Below, piece by piece: positions 50,101 to 53,420 of a stretch of DNA of 64,000 nt. The stretch is from assembly GCA_023213315.1 (NCBI GenBank), contig JAKCPI010003119.1:1-64000 (forward strand), read 5' to 3'. Positions within the stretch are counted from its first letter, which is position 1. The number at the start of each line of letters is the position of its first letter. Under the pieces are notes generated by a model. That model worked only from the letters and a program-made list of their open reading frames with translations. It searched no databases and had not been told where the DNA came from. Origin of the DNA: Euborellia annulipes (lineage: Eukaryota > Arthropoda > Insecta > Dermaptera > Anisolabididae). Made by a program: the position numbers and the translations under genes.

Positions 50101-52750
50101 ATTATAAAAAACAAATCAACATTTATACTTAATCAAAAATAAATAACTAAAAACCCTTAGGAAAAACAAATTTCAATTATTTTATTAACTTTCAAATTAT
50201 ATTTCAAATTTATTTTTGATTAATAACATACCTAATATTTTCATATAAAAAATTTATTTAATAACCATTTTGAGTTGAATATTTAATAAAAAAAAAAATT
50301 CAATTTTTAAAAGTTTAAAAAAGTATTATAAAAGAACAAAAGTCAATTAAATGAAATAATTTTTCAATTTTTTTTTTAAAGTGAAATTATTATCTTTATT
50401 ATTATTCAACTTTTTCTTTTAAAAATCAATTTGATTCGTTTCGTTAAAAAAATAATTTTCATAAATTATTTGATAAAAAAAAATATCAATTTATATGTAA
50501 ATTTAACAGAAAATAAAGCTATTCAAAAAAGCTCCAAGATAATAATTAAATATAGCTGAGCAAATGAATGACATTGTCTTTATTATAATACAGAACTAAA
50601 CTATCTTTTTAACTTCAAGGCCAAAATACAAAATTTATCTTATAAAACATTTCAACAATTTTGATTTTTTATCCCTTTTGATGGAGATTGTTTTTTTATA
50701 TTTTAGGAAAATAGCCTTTTTCCGAGGCTATGTTATGTCATTTATTTAAACGGAGATTCATCTGGAATTTCTTCTCCAATATAAAAAGAGTGTAATAGGT
50801 TGGGTTGATTAAAAATATTTCGGATCATGAACCCAAGGGAGGGACTAAAGACGATTTCGGAGAAAATTATGTTACGATGCAAAACAAAAAGTGACTTTTG
50901 TATCTTTTTATATCTTTTGTGCTAAAATAAAATACTAAAGAAAATAGCGCAAAAAATAAATATTAATATAATTCGTCATTTAAGGGAGGATATTTGCCCC
51001 CTTCTAATTTATTTTAAATTTTATCTTATTCTAATAAAAATATATGAACACTTTTGTTTGTTCCGTCCTTTTGGGAAAAGCAAAAAAAAAAGTTTGCCCC
51101 CACCCAAACAAATTTAAAATGACGCCACTGCTCGAAGCTCGTCGTTATTATAAAATATAAGAAGTCGATTCCTTCATTTTTTCATAGGATTCTGTGTAAT
51201 CTTTTATAAAGTTTAAACATTAAGGGAACTGACTAAATGGATCATTATTAGGAGAATTTTTAATGCACTTGCTCCGACTCAAGTGAACTGTCATGTTCGT
51301 TACTTGCCTTTTTATATAGAGCGAAATCAGCGCCATCTGTCGGCATTTCTGTGAAGTTGGATGGCCCTGACGTCGCTGTATACAAAAAGGCAAGTAACGG
51401 ACATGACAGTTAGTTCACTTAAGTCGGAGCAAGTGCACAGTATTTGATAACGGCTGCAGAATAAGCAATCGAAACGTTGTACAGTATTTATATATTTTTA
51501 ATAAATATTTAATACAAAAATGTGGCCTATAATTAAAAATTCTCCTAATAATAATATTTTAAATCACAAAAGCTTTAATAAACATATATGGACCATGTTA
51601 TGCATGAAGGAACCAAGCGCCATTATGATAGAAATTTAGATAATACCGCCATCTTGTAGGGAAAAAGATCTACATTTTTATTTAAATAGAAACATTACTC
51701 TTTTCACTTTTTTGTTCTTGTATAAAACAAGGAAAAAAAGACATTGCCATTGAGTTTGTTTACAATTATCTCAAATTTAGGTTAATGGCGCTTGGTTCCT
51801 TTGTGCATAACATCTATATATATAAAAATGAAATGGGAAAATGTATGTATGTATGTAAATATGTATGTATATGTTCTATAGAAATCCACAATTTTCAATG
51901 AATTCATTTGAAATTAAGTACACCTATAATACATGGCTCTGGGAGTAACGTAGTAATAATTTGAATCTCTTAAATGTTTTGGAAAATTAATTATAATCAA
52001 ATTTCTTCAATATGGGAACACAAAATCAACAAGTTGGCTAGGAAATTAGAGAGCGTCCTTTATGCTCTGAGAACCAGCTTCCTACCTGACTATGGGCTGG
52101 GGGTGGGGGCTACGCAGCAGTTGAAAAACGAAGAGAGGATGCAGGTGACTGACCCTTTAAACAGTCATAAACAGACCCTTTTGTGCTGATCCCAATCGGT
52201 ACCCTCGCCTCGCTTGAATATAAGATCCTTCCTTAACATCTTAACACTTGCATTGCAACAAGAAATATCCCAAATTGGGAATAAACTTGCTCGCCGAAGG
52301 CGAGCAAGGGGTCCAGGGGCGCAGCCCCCTGGCTAGGCGGAAAGCCCGCCGAAGGCGGGCTTTGCGACTAGTAATCTATATATTTTAAAAAATACCTCTA
52401 TTAACCCCTCTCGATACTTATCTGATATATTTAAAAATTTGCAACATTTCAACGCCGATTAAGTTCTTATTTGAATCCATTATAAATTATCATTAACTCT
52501 GTTTATTTGAACCATTTGAATTGGATGTGTTTATGACTGTAAGCTTGTGAGCTTTCAGAATGCTATTAGGGGATTAGTTATCTGCGGGGGGCAGGTGGGT
52601 CCTACCTGTCATTAGTGGGCAACGGGAAGCCATCCAGGGTCCAGGTGATCTGAGGTGTGGGAGTCCCTGCTGCACTGCATTTCAGAGACACGGCTGGGCC
52701 CGATTGTAGAGTCTGCTCGATGAAACTGTACAGCAATACCGGCGGTGCAT
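308..52750 (-). CDS. Dscam2: Dscam2-like cell adhesion molecule, partial gene (Ig5 to Ig9)
   Basis: Homophilic neuronal adhesion receptor of the Ig superfamily, expected at the cell surface. Joined minus-strand exons: 52750-52606, 39761-39610, 11536-11426, 10555-10394, then either 4423-4136 or 3981-3699, then 2883-2764, 1361-1188, 670-520 and 456-308. Each Ig domain except Ig7 is split over two exons, and every junction phase agrees. Residue blocks match arthropod Dscam2 closely, including GSKSGE followed by KEDREGFYLCQA in Ig8 and GDKPINVIWLRSG in Ig9. Two adjacent, phase-identical Ig7 exons mirror the exon 10A/10B pair known in Drosophila Dscam2. Signal peptide, Ig1-4, FNIII repeats, membrane span and cytoplasmic tail are outside the window. 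Dscam2 rather than Dscam1 is inferred from remembered family sequence and the single alternative exon pair. Confidence 0.93.
520..670 (-). CDS. Dscam2: Dscam2 exon, Ig9 first half
   Basis: Exon of 151 nt (2 + 49 codons + 2) with donor GTGATT. I chose acceptor ATCCTCAG because it gives VNSPPYFSGPPRVVTVKKGD, the usual Ig8-Ig9 linker. An upstream in-phase acceptor (start at 685) would add five residues. It continues TTTLRCDINGDKPINVIW with the first cysteine and core tryptophan, then LRSGSQELTPSTNY plus a split arginine. Confidence 0.93.
838..1015 (+). repeat. SINE-B fragment
   Basis: A reverse-complement match to the body of the longer copies at 15040 and 53005 (AGGAGGAGGAGTTAGAGATA and the GATGAGTTCACTAGCTAG region). 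It lies in the Ig8-Ig9 intron and contains a G10 run. Confidence 0.6.
1188..1361 (-). CDS. Dscam2: Dscam2 exon, Ig8 second half
   Basis: Exon of 174 nt (2 + 57 codons + 1) with donor GTAAGT. It restores GSKSGEFEEIRD across the join, then INGTLILQNMKEDREGFYLC with the second cysteine, QATNGIGSGLGKVIQVKVN. The GSKSGE and KEDREGFYLCQA blocks point to Dscam2 among the arthropod paralogues. NGT is a potential N-glycosylation site. Confidence 0.95.
1557..2306. repeat. Long inverted repeat with hammerhead-like arms
   Basis: Arms 1557-1616 and 2246-2306 are near-perfect inverted copies. Each arm holds CTGAGGA, a GGATTGC stem partner and CCGAAAT, resembling a hammerhead core as known in Penelope-like element termini. 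The 630-nt interior has no long intact ORF. It sits in the Ig8 intron. Confidence 0.55.
2764..2883 (-). CDS. Dscam2: Dscam2 exon, Ig8 first half
   Basis: Exon of 120 nt, phase 1 on both sides, following TGTGCAG and ending at donor GTAAGG. It encodes PPRWLVEPMDTSVERTHQVA, then VHCQAQGVPTPTITWKKGT with the first Ig cysteine and core tryptophan. The leading TG joins G of either Ig7 exon to restore VPPRW, the conserved Ig7-Ig8 linker. Confidence 0.95.
3329..3390. repeat. AAT/ATA microsatellite
   Basis: Uninterrupted trinucleotide AAT-type repeat in the intron between Ig7B and Ig8, followed by purine-rich sequence to 3690. Confidence 0.9.
3699..3981 (-). CDS. Dscam2: Dscam2 alternative exon Ig7B (10B-like), frameshifted
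   Basis: Exon of 283 nt bounded by CTTCCAG and GTAAAC. It encodes VPPIIEPFSFQEGLSEGLRT, then AVCGVSRGD with the first cysteine. A run of six Cs (plus-strand G run 3887-3892) then shifts the frame. The next frame continues ISISWLKDG with the core tryptophan, LYSSLLSISSLASFHSGDY, TCVASNPAAQVRF with the second cysteine, and ends LQVK. Removing one C gives 282 nt (2 + 93 codons + 1), the same phase as Ig7A, and the family motif GDPP. Both halves are otherwise clean, so the extra base looks recent or is a homopolymer sequencing error. GC content is visibly higher than in neighbouring DNA. Confidence 0.9.
4136..4423 (-). CDS. Dscam2: Dscam2 alternative exon Ig7A (10A-like)
   Basis: Exon of 288 nt (2 + 95 codons + 1), bounded by TTTCAG and GTAAAA, encoding a whole Ig7 domain. 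It starts VPPKLSPFNSERTQ, then LTCSVSRGDLPMSISWLKDG with the first cysteine and core tryptophan, VDQFNSILLIESL, HNGNYSCVARNLAA with the second cysteine, and ends LQLVVN. NYS is a possible N-glycosylation site inside the F strand. It lies 154 nt upstream of Ig7B with the same entry and exit phase, so including both would lengthen the protein by a second Ig7 while including one gives the standard domain count. In Drosophila Dscam2 the equivalent exons are mutually exclusive and change homophilic specificity; that the same holds here is inference. Confidence 0.94.
4722..5393. mobile_element. piggyBac-like MITE, TTAA-flanked
   Basis: Terminal inverted repeats GGTGCGCGTCTCG and CGAGACGCGCACC, each flanked by TTAA (4718-4721 and 5394-5397), the piggyBac target signature. 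No transposase. A hAT-like MITE is nested at 4738-5023 close to the left end. Confidence 0.75.
4738..5023. mobile_element. hAT-like MITE nested in the TTAA MITE
   Basis: Ends CATGGGCATACCCAGG and (inverted) CATAGGCGTACCCAGC, with an exact 8-bp duplication TCTCGGGG at 4730-4737 and 5024-5031. It includes G-rich runs. Confidence 0.75.
5398..7010. other. Intron DNA, no gene seen
   Basis: AT-rich Ig6-Ig7 intron. A degenerate tRNA-like SINE head may lie at about 6197-6262 (box-B-like GATCCTGATTCC). No open frame of coding character on either strand. Confidence 0.5.
7017..7095. repeat. Tandem CRE-like repeat, copy 1
   Basis: Four loosely tandem units of about 18 nt around GGCTTGTGACGTCA, ending TTGTAACGCGACATGCTGATAG. 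The same block recurs at 7629-7698. Confidence 0.65.
7629..7698. repeat. Tandem CRE-like repeat, copy 2
   Basis: Second copy of the block at 7017, about 600 nt away, including the shared end TTGTAACGCGACATGCTGATAG. The spacing suggests terminal or subterminal repeats of one degraded element. Confidence 0.6.
7773..7961. mobile_element. hAT-like MITE (CAGGGCCGGAT ends)
   Basis: Ends CAGGGCCGGATCTAGG and CTAGTTCCGGCCCTG with 8-bp duplication CTTCACGA at 7765-7772 and 7962-7969. 189 bp, non-coding. Confidence 0.8.
8500..8818. repeat. Inverted repeat with hammerhead-like core
   Basis: Diverged arms around TTAGCCAAAGT and the inverse ACTTTGGCTGATAT. The plus strand at 8737-8771 carries CTGAGGA, a GGCC/GGCC stem and GAAATGTC, a hammerhead-like arrangement. 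Confidence 0.4.
9256..9436. mobile_element. hAT-like MITE
   Basis: Ends CATGGGCGTAACTA and CTAGTTACGCCTATG, exact 8-bp duplication GAAATTAC at 9248-9255 and 9437-9444. 181 bp; the open frames inside are not coding. Confidence 0.82.
10394..10555 (-). CDS. Dscam2: Dscam2 exon, Ig6 second half
   Basis: Exon of 162 nt, phase 1 on both sides, with donor GTAAGT. It encodes NRELPDNIRQRVLPDGTLIV, then DAGVYTCTARNKQG with the second Ig cysteine and RRSGEVTVI. The trailing G combines with TT of either Ig7 exon to make the valine of VPP. This is the constitutive exon directly upstream of the alternative Ig7 pair, about 6 kb away. Confidence 0.96.
10784..11137. repeat. Palindrome with paired hammerhead-like cores
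   Basis: Arms meet about the centre at 10960. Each contains a hammerhead-like core: on the minus strand at 10845-10881 (TTGATGA, AGTGC/GCACT stem, GAAACGTC), on the plus strand at 11042-11075 (CTGATAA, stem, GAAACGTC). It sits in the 870-nt intron between the two Ig6 exons. Confidence 0.6.
11426..11536 (-). CDS. Dscam2: Dscam2 exon, Ig6 first half
   Basis: Exon of 111 nt, phase 1 on both sides, bounded by TTTAG and GTAAGT. It encodes LPYIRLFPKVTAVAGEELT, then LKCPVAGYPIEEIRWER, holding the first Ig cysteine and the core tryptophan. These blocks are among the best conserved in the Dscam family. An 870-nt intron separates it from the second half of Ig6. Confidence 0.96.
12112..12356 (-). repeat. 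tRNA-derived SINE-A, full copy
   Basis: On the minus strand it starts CCTCGGGCCGTAGTGTAGTG (box A-like) with box B-like GGGTTTGGATCC, then the family body and a GTGTGTGAGTGTGAG tail. The head is SINE-like and not a functional tRNA. Confidence 0.75.
13009..13048 (+). CDS. Candidate first exon of the AMPK beta-like gene
   Basis: Thirteen codons plus one base (MAGKEVKKEILNK) before donor GTGAGT, starting at an ATG with purine at -3 and G at +4. The phase fits the exon at 13655, giving a cysteine at the join. The peptide has no recognisable similarity, so support is only start context, donor and phase. Confidence 0.4.
13009..14905 (+). CDS. AMPK beta-like protein, C-terminal domain only, nested gene
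   Basis: Plus-strand gene inside the 28 kb Dscam2 intron. Proposed exons are 13009-13048, 13655-13773 and 14756-14905. The last two are firm. They encode GYSQKIPSSKVNEK, PPPRLPPYLVQSVLDKEPPV and IDPELINEPNHVHINHLYAQ, then MVVSATQRFRKKFITTVYY, RPM and a TAA stop. This is the C-terminal association domain of AMP-activated protein kinase beta, which binds the alpha and gamma subunits (family motifs LPPHLLQ, EPNHVMLNHLYA, SATHRYKKKYVTTLLYKP). Splice sites are GCAG/GTAAGA and TTGCAG. Exon 1 is weaker: ATG in a good context (A at -3, G at +4), MAGKEVKKEILNK, donor GTGAGT, matching phase 1. The result is 102 residues with no glycogen-binding module. The sequence is divergent from usual animal AMPK beta. 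An upstream module-bearing exon set that I failed to see would change this picture. Confidence 0.75.
13655..13773 (+). CDS. AMPK beta-like exon, start of C-terminal domain
   Basis: Exon of 119 nt (2 + 39 codons) between TTTAGCAG and GTAAGA. GYSQKIP resembles the linker before the C-terminal domain, and PPPRLPPYLVQSVLDKEPP matches the PPxLPPHLLQxxLNK signature of AMPK beta. Confidence 0.85.
13961..14320 (+). repeat. SINE-A followed by a second tRNA-like SINE pair
   Basis: Degenerate head with GGGTTCGGACCCCAGG and the SINE-A body to 14200. Then come inverted tRNA-like pieces, with GGATTCTGGGTCCGATTCC (minus) and GATCCTGGGTTCGATTCC (plus). It lies in the intron of the AMPK beta-like gene. Confidence 0.6.
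14756..14905 (+). CDS. AMPK beta-like terminal exon
   Basis: Exon of 150 nt in phase 0 following GATTGCAG, 49 codons and a TAA stop. NEPNHVHINHLYA, SATQRFRKKF and ITTVYYRP are the conserved C-terminal blocks of AMPK beta subunits (beta strands binding the gamma subunit). H and Q replace the usual M and L of MLNHLYAL. Confidence 0.92.
   Translation: MDPELINEPNHVHINHLYAQTIENGAVMVVSATQRFRKKFITTVYYRPM
14919..14924 (+). promoter_or_regulatory. Polyadenylation signal of the AMPK beta-like gene
   Basis: AATAAA lies 14 nt after the TAA stop of the terminal exon, with further T/A-rich sequence downstream. The 3' UTR would be very short. Confidence 0.6.
15040..15590 (-). repeat. SINE-B, long tRNA-derived copy
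   Basis: On the minus strand the head is GGGCTCGCTGGTGTAGTGAG (box A) with GTTCAAATCC (box B), followed by a body of about 450 nt that recurs at 53005-53420. Confidence 0.7.
15697..16092. repeat. High-copy unclassified repeat R1
   Basis: Starts TACTTTCTCTTACC, runs through GAGAGAAAGTATT, a TGTCAAAAATTCGATGTCGA block and GGAATTGAGCTAC, and ends in a GAAAGTTGTGTGCTGTGCG block. The same consensus recurs more than ten times in the window. No coding capacity seen. Confidence 0.7.
16110..17640. other. Intron DNA, no gene seen
   Basis: AT-rich, with a T20 run at 17109-17130. A less AT-rich patch at 17280-17480 has no splice-supported open frame. Confidence 0.5.
17650..17795. repeat. Short palindrome
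   Basis: Arms AACCATCTTCAAGGC and GCCTTGAAGATGGTT plus AAAGATTATT/AATAATCTTT. It resembles a decayed member of the hammerhead-bearing palindromes. Confidence 0.6.
17860..18045. repeat. R1 fragment
   Basis: Carries the R1 internal block AATAATTGATTTTTGAATT and the AGTACATCAGTAAAGTACT motif. Confidence 0.55.
18592..18800. repeat. R1 fragment
   Basis: Carries CAACTTTCTCTTACCTTCAG, the self-complementary GTAATTGAAAGTTG and the AATATTTAGTTTCC block of R1. Confidence 0.55.
18840..20070. other. Intron DNA, no gene seen
   Basis: AT-rich. A repeat shared with 7440 and 35215 lies at 19030-19130 (TTTTGCATAACTA, GGCGCTCTTGATCAGTG). Confidence 0.5.
20080..20335. repeat. Poly-G tracts and A20 run
   Basis: G18 at 20080-20097, G11-T-G21 at 20266-20298 and A20 at 20316-20335. 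Low complexity with strong G-quadruplex potential. The apparent open frames here are artefacts of homopolymers. Confidence 0.9.
20712..21270. repeat. R1 copy
   Basis: Includes AATCTGGTGTGATAATTGCA, CAACTTTCTCTTA, the AATCAAAACCGTTAGAACGA block and TGTATTTCCATCAAAATCTC in R1 order. Confidence 0.6.
21290..22870. other. Intron DNA, no gene seen
   Basis: AT-rich with several A and T runs (A21 near 21564) and a TTTA microsatellite near 22199. 21840-22010 is more complex but has no splice-supported ORF. Confidence 0.5.
22872..23798. mobile_element. Foldback element with internal palindromic tandem array
   Basis: Perfect 16-bp inverted ends CTACCCTGGTAGGAAT and ATTCCTACCAGGGTAG. The interior repeats AGGCTTGGCCCAATGG and CCAAGCCTGG units in both orientations, spaced by ATTATATAATTAAACCGAG. 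No transposase seen. No clear target duplication, so the class is uncertain. Confidence 0.7.
23800..25100. other. Intron DNA, mostly featureless
   Basis: AT-rich. The only exon-like segment is at 24705-24762. Confidence 0.45.
24705..24762 (+). other. Candidate 58-nt exon-like segment
   Basis: Open in one frame (LKLILLAFEYQRTSLLVSP), bounded by CTGATTTCAG and GTAAGA. It could be a non-coding 5' exon. No family recognised. Confidence 0.22.
25100..25210. repeat. R1 fragment
   Basis: GATCTGGCGTGACTGATCAC, TTTCTCTTTCGGTAATTTAA and the GTGCTTGT-type end of R1, next to a G-rich patch. Confidence 0.5.
25461..25705 (+). repeat. tRNA-derived SINE-A, full copy
   Basis: Head TGCCCTCGGGCTTGGCGTAG (box A) with GGGTTCGGATCCCAGG (box B), body with TTTGGATACCAAATGG and GGCCTAAGTTGCCGAAAAGA, GTGTGAGTGGG tail. 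It is the best head in the window but lacks a tRNA cloverleaf. Confidence 0.78.
26386..26421 (+). other. Candidate first coding exon with upstream leader-like DNA
   Basis: ATG followed by ILSRSTGNRKG and donor GTGAGT, phase 0. About 200 nt upstream is pyrimidine-rich (26190-26330) and less AT-rich than the intron, like a promoter or 5' UTR. A TGACGTCA CRE-type palindrome lies at about 26454-26461. Phase agrees with the open segment at 32189, but nothing links them directly. Confidence 0.22.
26460..27810. other. Intron DNA, no gene seen
   Basis: AT-rich. 26990-27110 has clustered CTAGCTAGA-type units (local repeat). 27130-27190 carries a Helitron-end-like GGGGGCTTCG...CCCTGGACCCCC block. Confidence 0.45.
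27822..28065. mobile_element. hAT-like MITE
   Basis: Perfect ends CATGGGCGTCCGCAGG and CCTGCGGACGCCCATG, exact 8-bp duplication GTTGCAAC at 27814-27821 and 28066-28073. 244 bp. Confidence 0.85.
28272..28450 (+). repeat. tRNA-derived SINE with A tail
   Basis: Box A-like TGGTTAATCGGATAAG and box B GGTTCAAATCCC, then a short body ending in an A-run at 28431-28450. A third SINE family. Confidence 0.65.
28451..29430. other. Intron DNA, no gene seen
   Basis: AT-rich, no coding character on either strand. Confidence 0.45.
29512..29779. repeat. Palindrome with paired hammerhead-like cores
   Basis: Nearly perfect arms. Plus strand 29691-29727 and minus strand 29600-29564 each carry CTGAGGA, a stem (GGG(T)GAC/GTCCCC in the minus arm) and CGAAACGTTGAC. 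Confidence 0.65.
29935..30048. repeat. R1 fragment
   Basis: R1 block GGGGACCTCAAAACGTGTAT, TCATCAAAATATCGACATGA and the GGTAAGAGAAAGT terminus. Confidence 0.6.
30368..30640. repeat. R1 fragment
   Basis: Includes AATCTGGTGTGACTAGTCGC, AGACAGACAGACCATGTCGC, CTCAAAACGTGTATATCC and the terminus GGTAAGAGAAAGTAAA. Confidence 0.65.
30723..30982. mobile_element. hAT-like MITE
   Basis: Ends CAAGGGCGGATACAAGG and CTGGATCCGCCCTTG, 8-bp duplication TTCTCGGG at 30715-30722 and 30983-30990. It has captured an R1-like piece near its right end. Confidence 0.8.
31000..31800. other. Intron DNA with one exon-like edge
   Basis: An open stretch ending SLLTPWSILLLK abuts a GTAGGC donor at 31453, but no convincing acceptor defines its start. 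The rest is AT-rich, with an R1 edge near 31681. Confidence 0.35.
31804..32059. mobile_element. hAT-like MITE (same subfamily as 61247)
   Basis: Ends CATGGGCGTAGCCAGGGG and CTGGCTACGCCCATG, 8-bp duplication TTTGTAAT at 31796-31803 and 32060-32067. 256 bp, the same length and body as the copy at 61247. Confidence 0.86.
32189..32273 (+). other. Candidate plus-strand coding exon, function unknown
   Basis: An 85-nt open segment between a strong acceptor (pyrimidine tract then TTTTTCAG) and donor GTATGT. In phase 0 it reads ICVSRVHLRFGAESKYCKEL then RVTFTTPE; the other two frames have stops. Composition is more coding-like than its surroundings. I do not recognise the family. It lies just after a hAT-like MITE in the 28 kb Dscam2 intron, on the opposite strand. 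Partners could be the segments at 26386 or 31452. Confidence 0.4.
32721..33824. mobile_element. PIF/Harbinger-like MITE with long inverted repeats
   Basis: About 95-bp inverted ends starting TGCCCAATCGCACCGCACA, flanked by TAA on both sides (32718-32720 and 33825-33827). The interior holds a hAT-like MITE at 33006 and a SINE-A fragment at about 33635-33715. No transposase. Confidence 0.75.
33006..33262. mobile_element. hAT-like MITE nested in the Harbinger-like MITE
   Basis: Ends CAGTGTTTTTCAATC and GATTGAAAAACACAG. The flanks CTCTATAA and CTCTACTA match at 6 of 8 positions. Confidence 0.6.
33828..35530. other. Intron DNA, no gene seen
   Basis: Contains a T17 run, R1 pieces near 34110-34200, G/C homopolymer runs near 35090-35120 and a repeat at 35215-35350 shared with 7440 and 19030. 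An open frame at 34589 with GPNYP is unsupported. Confidence 0.4.
35540..35830. repeat. G/C-rich repeat with telomere-like CCTAA units
   Basis: Runs of G and a C13 tract (35661-35673), then ACCTAACCTAACCCAACCTA at 35780-35799. CCTAA/TTAGG is the common arthropod telomere unit. A related GGTTAGGTTGG lies near 33889. Confidence 0.6.
36245..36373. mobile_element. Short TIR element
   Basis: ATTCACGATCGCTCCA at 36245 and its exact inverse near 36358-36373. About 130 bp and non-coding, with further TGACAT/ATGTCA palindromes inside. Confidence 0.55.
36380..38010. other. Intron DNA, no gene seen
   Basis: AT-rich. Two diverged stretches near 36900 and 37080 share ATAGTCA(C/T)AAGCCAC. No supported gene. 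Confidence 0.4.
38016..39091. repeat. 1.1 kb palindrome with hammerhead-like arms
   Basis: Outer arms of about 165 bp (38016-38180 and 38930-39091) and inner arms near 38220-38340 and 38590-38700. The arm motif CTGAAGATGGCTAA...TTAGCCGAAAGG is hammerhead-like. A short Helitron sits inside at 38762. Confidence 0.65.
38762..38896 (+). mobile_element. Short non-autonomous Helitron
   Basis: Starts TCTCTACATATAAAAATG after A and ends in a GCCCCGCC/GGCGGGGC hairpin followed by GCGTCTAG before T, the Helitron signature. 135 bp. Confidence 0.7.
39095..39600. other. Intron DNA next to exon Ig5b, no feature seen
   Basis: AT-rich sequence with no coding character. Confidence 0.4.
39610..39761 (-). CDS. 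Dscam2: Dscam2 exon, Ig5 second half
   Basis: Exon of 152 nt in phase 2 at the 5' side and phase 1 at the 3' side. It follows GTGGCAG and encodes FVIGQYVTVHGDVISHVNIS, then RVMVEDGGEYTC with the second Ig cysteine, and ends ARLNVY plus G, which joins GLPYIRL of Ig6. NIS is a potential N-glycosylation site. The donor is GTCTGT, weak at +3 (C); I chose it because it alone keeps the phase and restores the conserved VYGLPYIR join. It is isolated between introns of 12.8 and 28 kb. Confidence 0.93.
40475..40726. mobile_element. Mariner-like MITE
   Basis: Ends CAGTGATGCCTCGGGATACG and (inverted) CATTTGTACCTCGAGATACG, flanked by TA on each side. Open frames inside are incidental. Confidence 0.6.
40730..41680. 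other. Intron DNA, no gene seen
   Basis: 41200-41530 is less repetitive and less AT-rich than average, with no ORF or splice pair; it might hold regulatory DNA. Confidence 0.35.
41690..41880 (-). repeat. Degenerate SINE-A
   Basis: Minus-strand GGATCCCAGGCAGTTCGAGG and GGCCTAAGATGCCGAAAACG show a diverged SINE-A body. Confidence 0.5.
41994..42403. repeat. Palindrome with paired hammerhead-like cores
   Basis: Arms of about 120 bp. Plus core 42305-42339 has CTGAAGA, GGTCTC/GAGACC stem and CAAACGTTAGC. The minus core has CTGAAGA, GTCTC/GAGAC stem and CGAAACGTTAGC. Confidence 0.65.
42404..43580. other. Intron DNA, no gene seen
   Basis: SINE-A remnant at about 42598-42720, A20 run near 42940. 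42960-43330 is unique-looking sequence without coding signs. Confidence 0.4.
43585..44335. repeat. R1 copies enclosing an inverted repeat
   Basis: R1 sequence on both sides. Inside, 43783-43905 and 44095-44216 are inverted copies (CGGAGAAGA and CAGTTAAGCAATG... blocks), suggesting a TIR element inserted in R1. Confidence 0.55.
44344..44906 (-). mobile_element. Non-autonomous Helitron, copy 1
   Basis: On the minus strand it begins TCTATATATATAAAAATG after A and ends with hairpin GCCCGCCGAAGGCGGGC, then TTTGCGACTAG before T. 563 bp. Same sequence as the plus-strand copy at 51813. Confidence 0.85.
45158..45400. repeat. R1 fragment
   Basis: Blocks AAATGAGAATACCCATTTTA, AATCAAAATCGTTGGACCGA and GGCAGACAGACAGA. 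Confidence 0.55.
45430..46650. other. Intron DNA, no gene seen
   Basis: A degenerate tRNA-like SINE head at about 46148-46222 (GTGGTCCAGTGGTAGGGCAT, TTTCGACTCCC). An open frame at 45514 has no support. Confidence 0.4.
46655..47644. repeat. 1 kb near-perfect hairpin
   Basis: Arms of several hundred bases: CTGAGATAATTCCTTCAGAT near 46657 mirrored near 47640, CCACCTCTTTTCGTTAATTT near 46776 mirrored near 47550. The mirror continues towards the centre at about 47140. No ORF of coding type. Confidence 0.75.
47650..49435. other. Intron DNA, no gene seen
   Basis: A possible eroded hAT-like MITE at 47751-48016 (CAGTGGTGTAAACAG and CTGATTGCGCCATTG ends, no duplication). The rest is AT-rich. Confidence 0.4.
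49444..49664. mobile_element. hAT-like MITE
   Basis: Ends CAGCGGTTCCCAACC and GGTTGGGAACCACTG, exact 8-bp duplication TACTAGAG at 49436-49443 and 49665-49672. Confidence 0.85.
49767..50031. repeat. Palindromic TIR element
   Basis: Ends TACCATCTATTGCAA and TTGCAATAGATGGTA. Inner arms with GGCAGCCCAAATGGCACACG are also mirrored, and an internal copy of the end sequence lies near 49897. Confidence 0.7.
50040..51240. other. Intron DNA, no gene seen
   Basis: Extremely AT-rich to 50700, then a fragment of a G/C-run repeat near 50980-51130. Confidence 0.4.
51243..51555. repeat. Palindrome with degenerate hammerhead-like motif
   Basis: Arms with GCACTTGCTCCGACT and its inverse, and ATTAGGAGAATTTTTAAT and its inverse. 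ATCGAAACGTTGTAC near 51470 resembles the other palindromes. Confidence 0.6.
51595..51811. repeat. TIR element abutting the Helitron
   Basis: Ends ATGTTATGCATGAAGGAACC and, inverted, ATGTTATGCACAAAGGAACC. It directly adjoins the Helitron at 51813, which may have inserted at its right edge. Confidence 0.6.
51813..52371 (+). mobile_element. Non-autonomous Helitron, copy 2
   Basis: A before TCTATATATATAAAAATG, 3' hairpin GCCCGCCGAAGGCGGGC, TTTGCGACTAG before T. 559 bp. It matches the minus-strand copy at 44344 almost throughout and contains an open frame (51974-52189) with no helicase motif. Confidence 0.86.
52606..52750 (-). CDS. Dscam2: Dscam2 exon, Ig5 first half
   Basis: Exon of 145 nt: two bases completing a codon, 47 codons, two trailing bases. 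It begins after GTGCAG and ends at donor GTAGGA. It encodes APPVLLYSFIEQTLQ, then the first Ig cysteine in VSLKCSAAGTP, the core tryptophan in ITWTLDG, and ends PLPTND plus AG of a split arginine codon completed in the next exon (RFVIGQY). The block is typical of Dscam Ig5. It is the most 5' exon found; at least 11 kb of intron follows to the window edge. Confidence 0.95.
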
Positions 52751-53004
52751 CTGCACACATAAAAAAATAAAATCTCTTCTTAATTTATTTAAGATTTCAA
52801 AATACACTAAATCAAATATATCGCACACTTATTTCTAAAGTGAAACAACTCAAAAATGTGTTTTAAGAAAATTTCGAAAACTTTAAGTCTGTGGGACTTT
52901 TATATTATAGAACAGTTTTAAATTATTTAAGAGGGCCATTGGTCAAAGTTTTGAGTAAGGGTAGGTGGATTCACTACAAGTTTAATATCTTCTTCGGGTC
53001 CTAG

Positions 53005-53420
53005 TCTTATTTATTTTCCCGAGGTGCTTTCGTGCACAAAGACGAATACCCCAACCGGCCTCTGACCGTAGCCATCTAGCGGCACCCCGTGAAGTTACAT
53101 AATTTCCTATCTCTAACTCCTCCTCTTGATAGCTCCTCGTCTCTAGCTAGTGAACTAATCCTTATTTCTGGTTCCAACCGGCTCTTTATATCCAACATCT
53201 TCTATGCTCTGGAGGATGTCCTAGCCTAGTGTGAGGAGAGACTCCCTCAGCACCGGTGTGTAGCCTACTCCTTTCGAAGAATGCATCACTGAGAAGGGAA
53301 CTTGCTTTACGGGAAATAAATATTTTTATTTAATGAAAAATCCCGCACGCCAAGGATTTGAACAGGGATCTTCTTTGTAGAAGCCCACACCCTGGCTCAC
53401 TACACCAGCGAGCCCCCATT
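53005..53420 (-). repeat. SINE-B copy
   Basis: Same head (GGGCTCGCTGGTGTAGTGAG, GTTCAAATCC) and body as 15040-15590, shorter because of an internal deletion. It lies just upstream of exon Ig5a in gene order. Confidence 0.7.

Noticed and set aside
51974..52189. Open frame inside the Helitron
   Set aside because: No Rep or helicase motif; its counterpart in the other copy is not preserved as coding.
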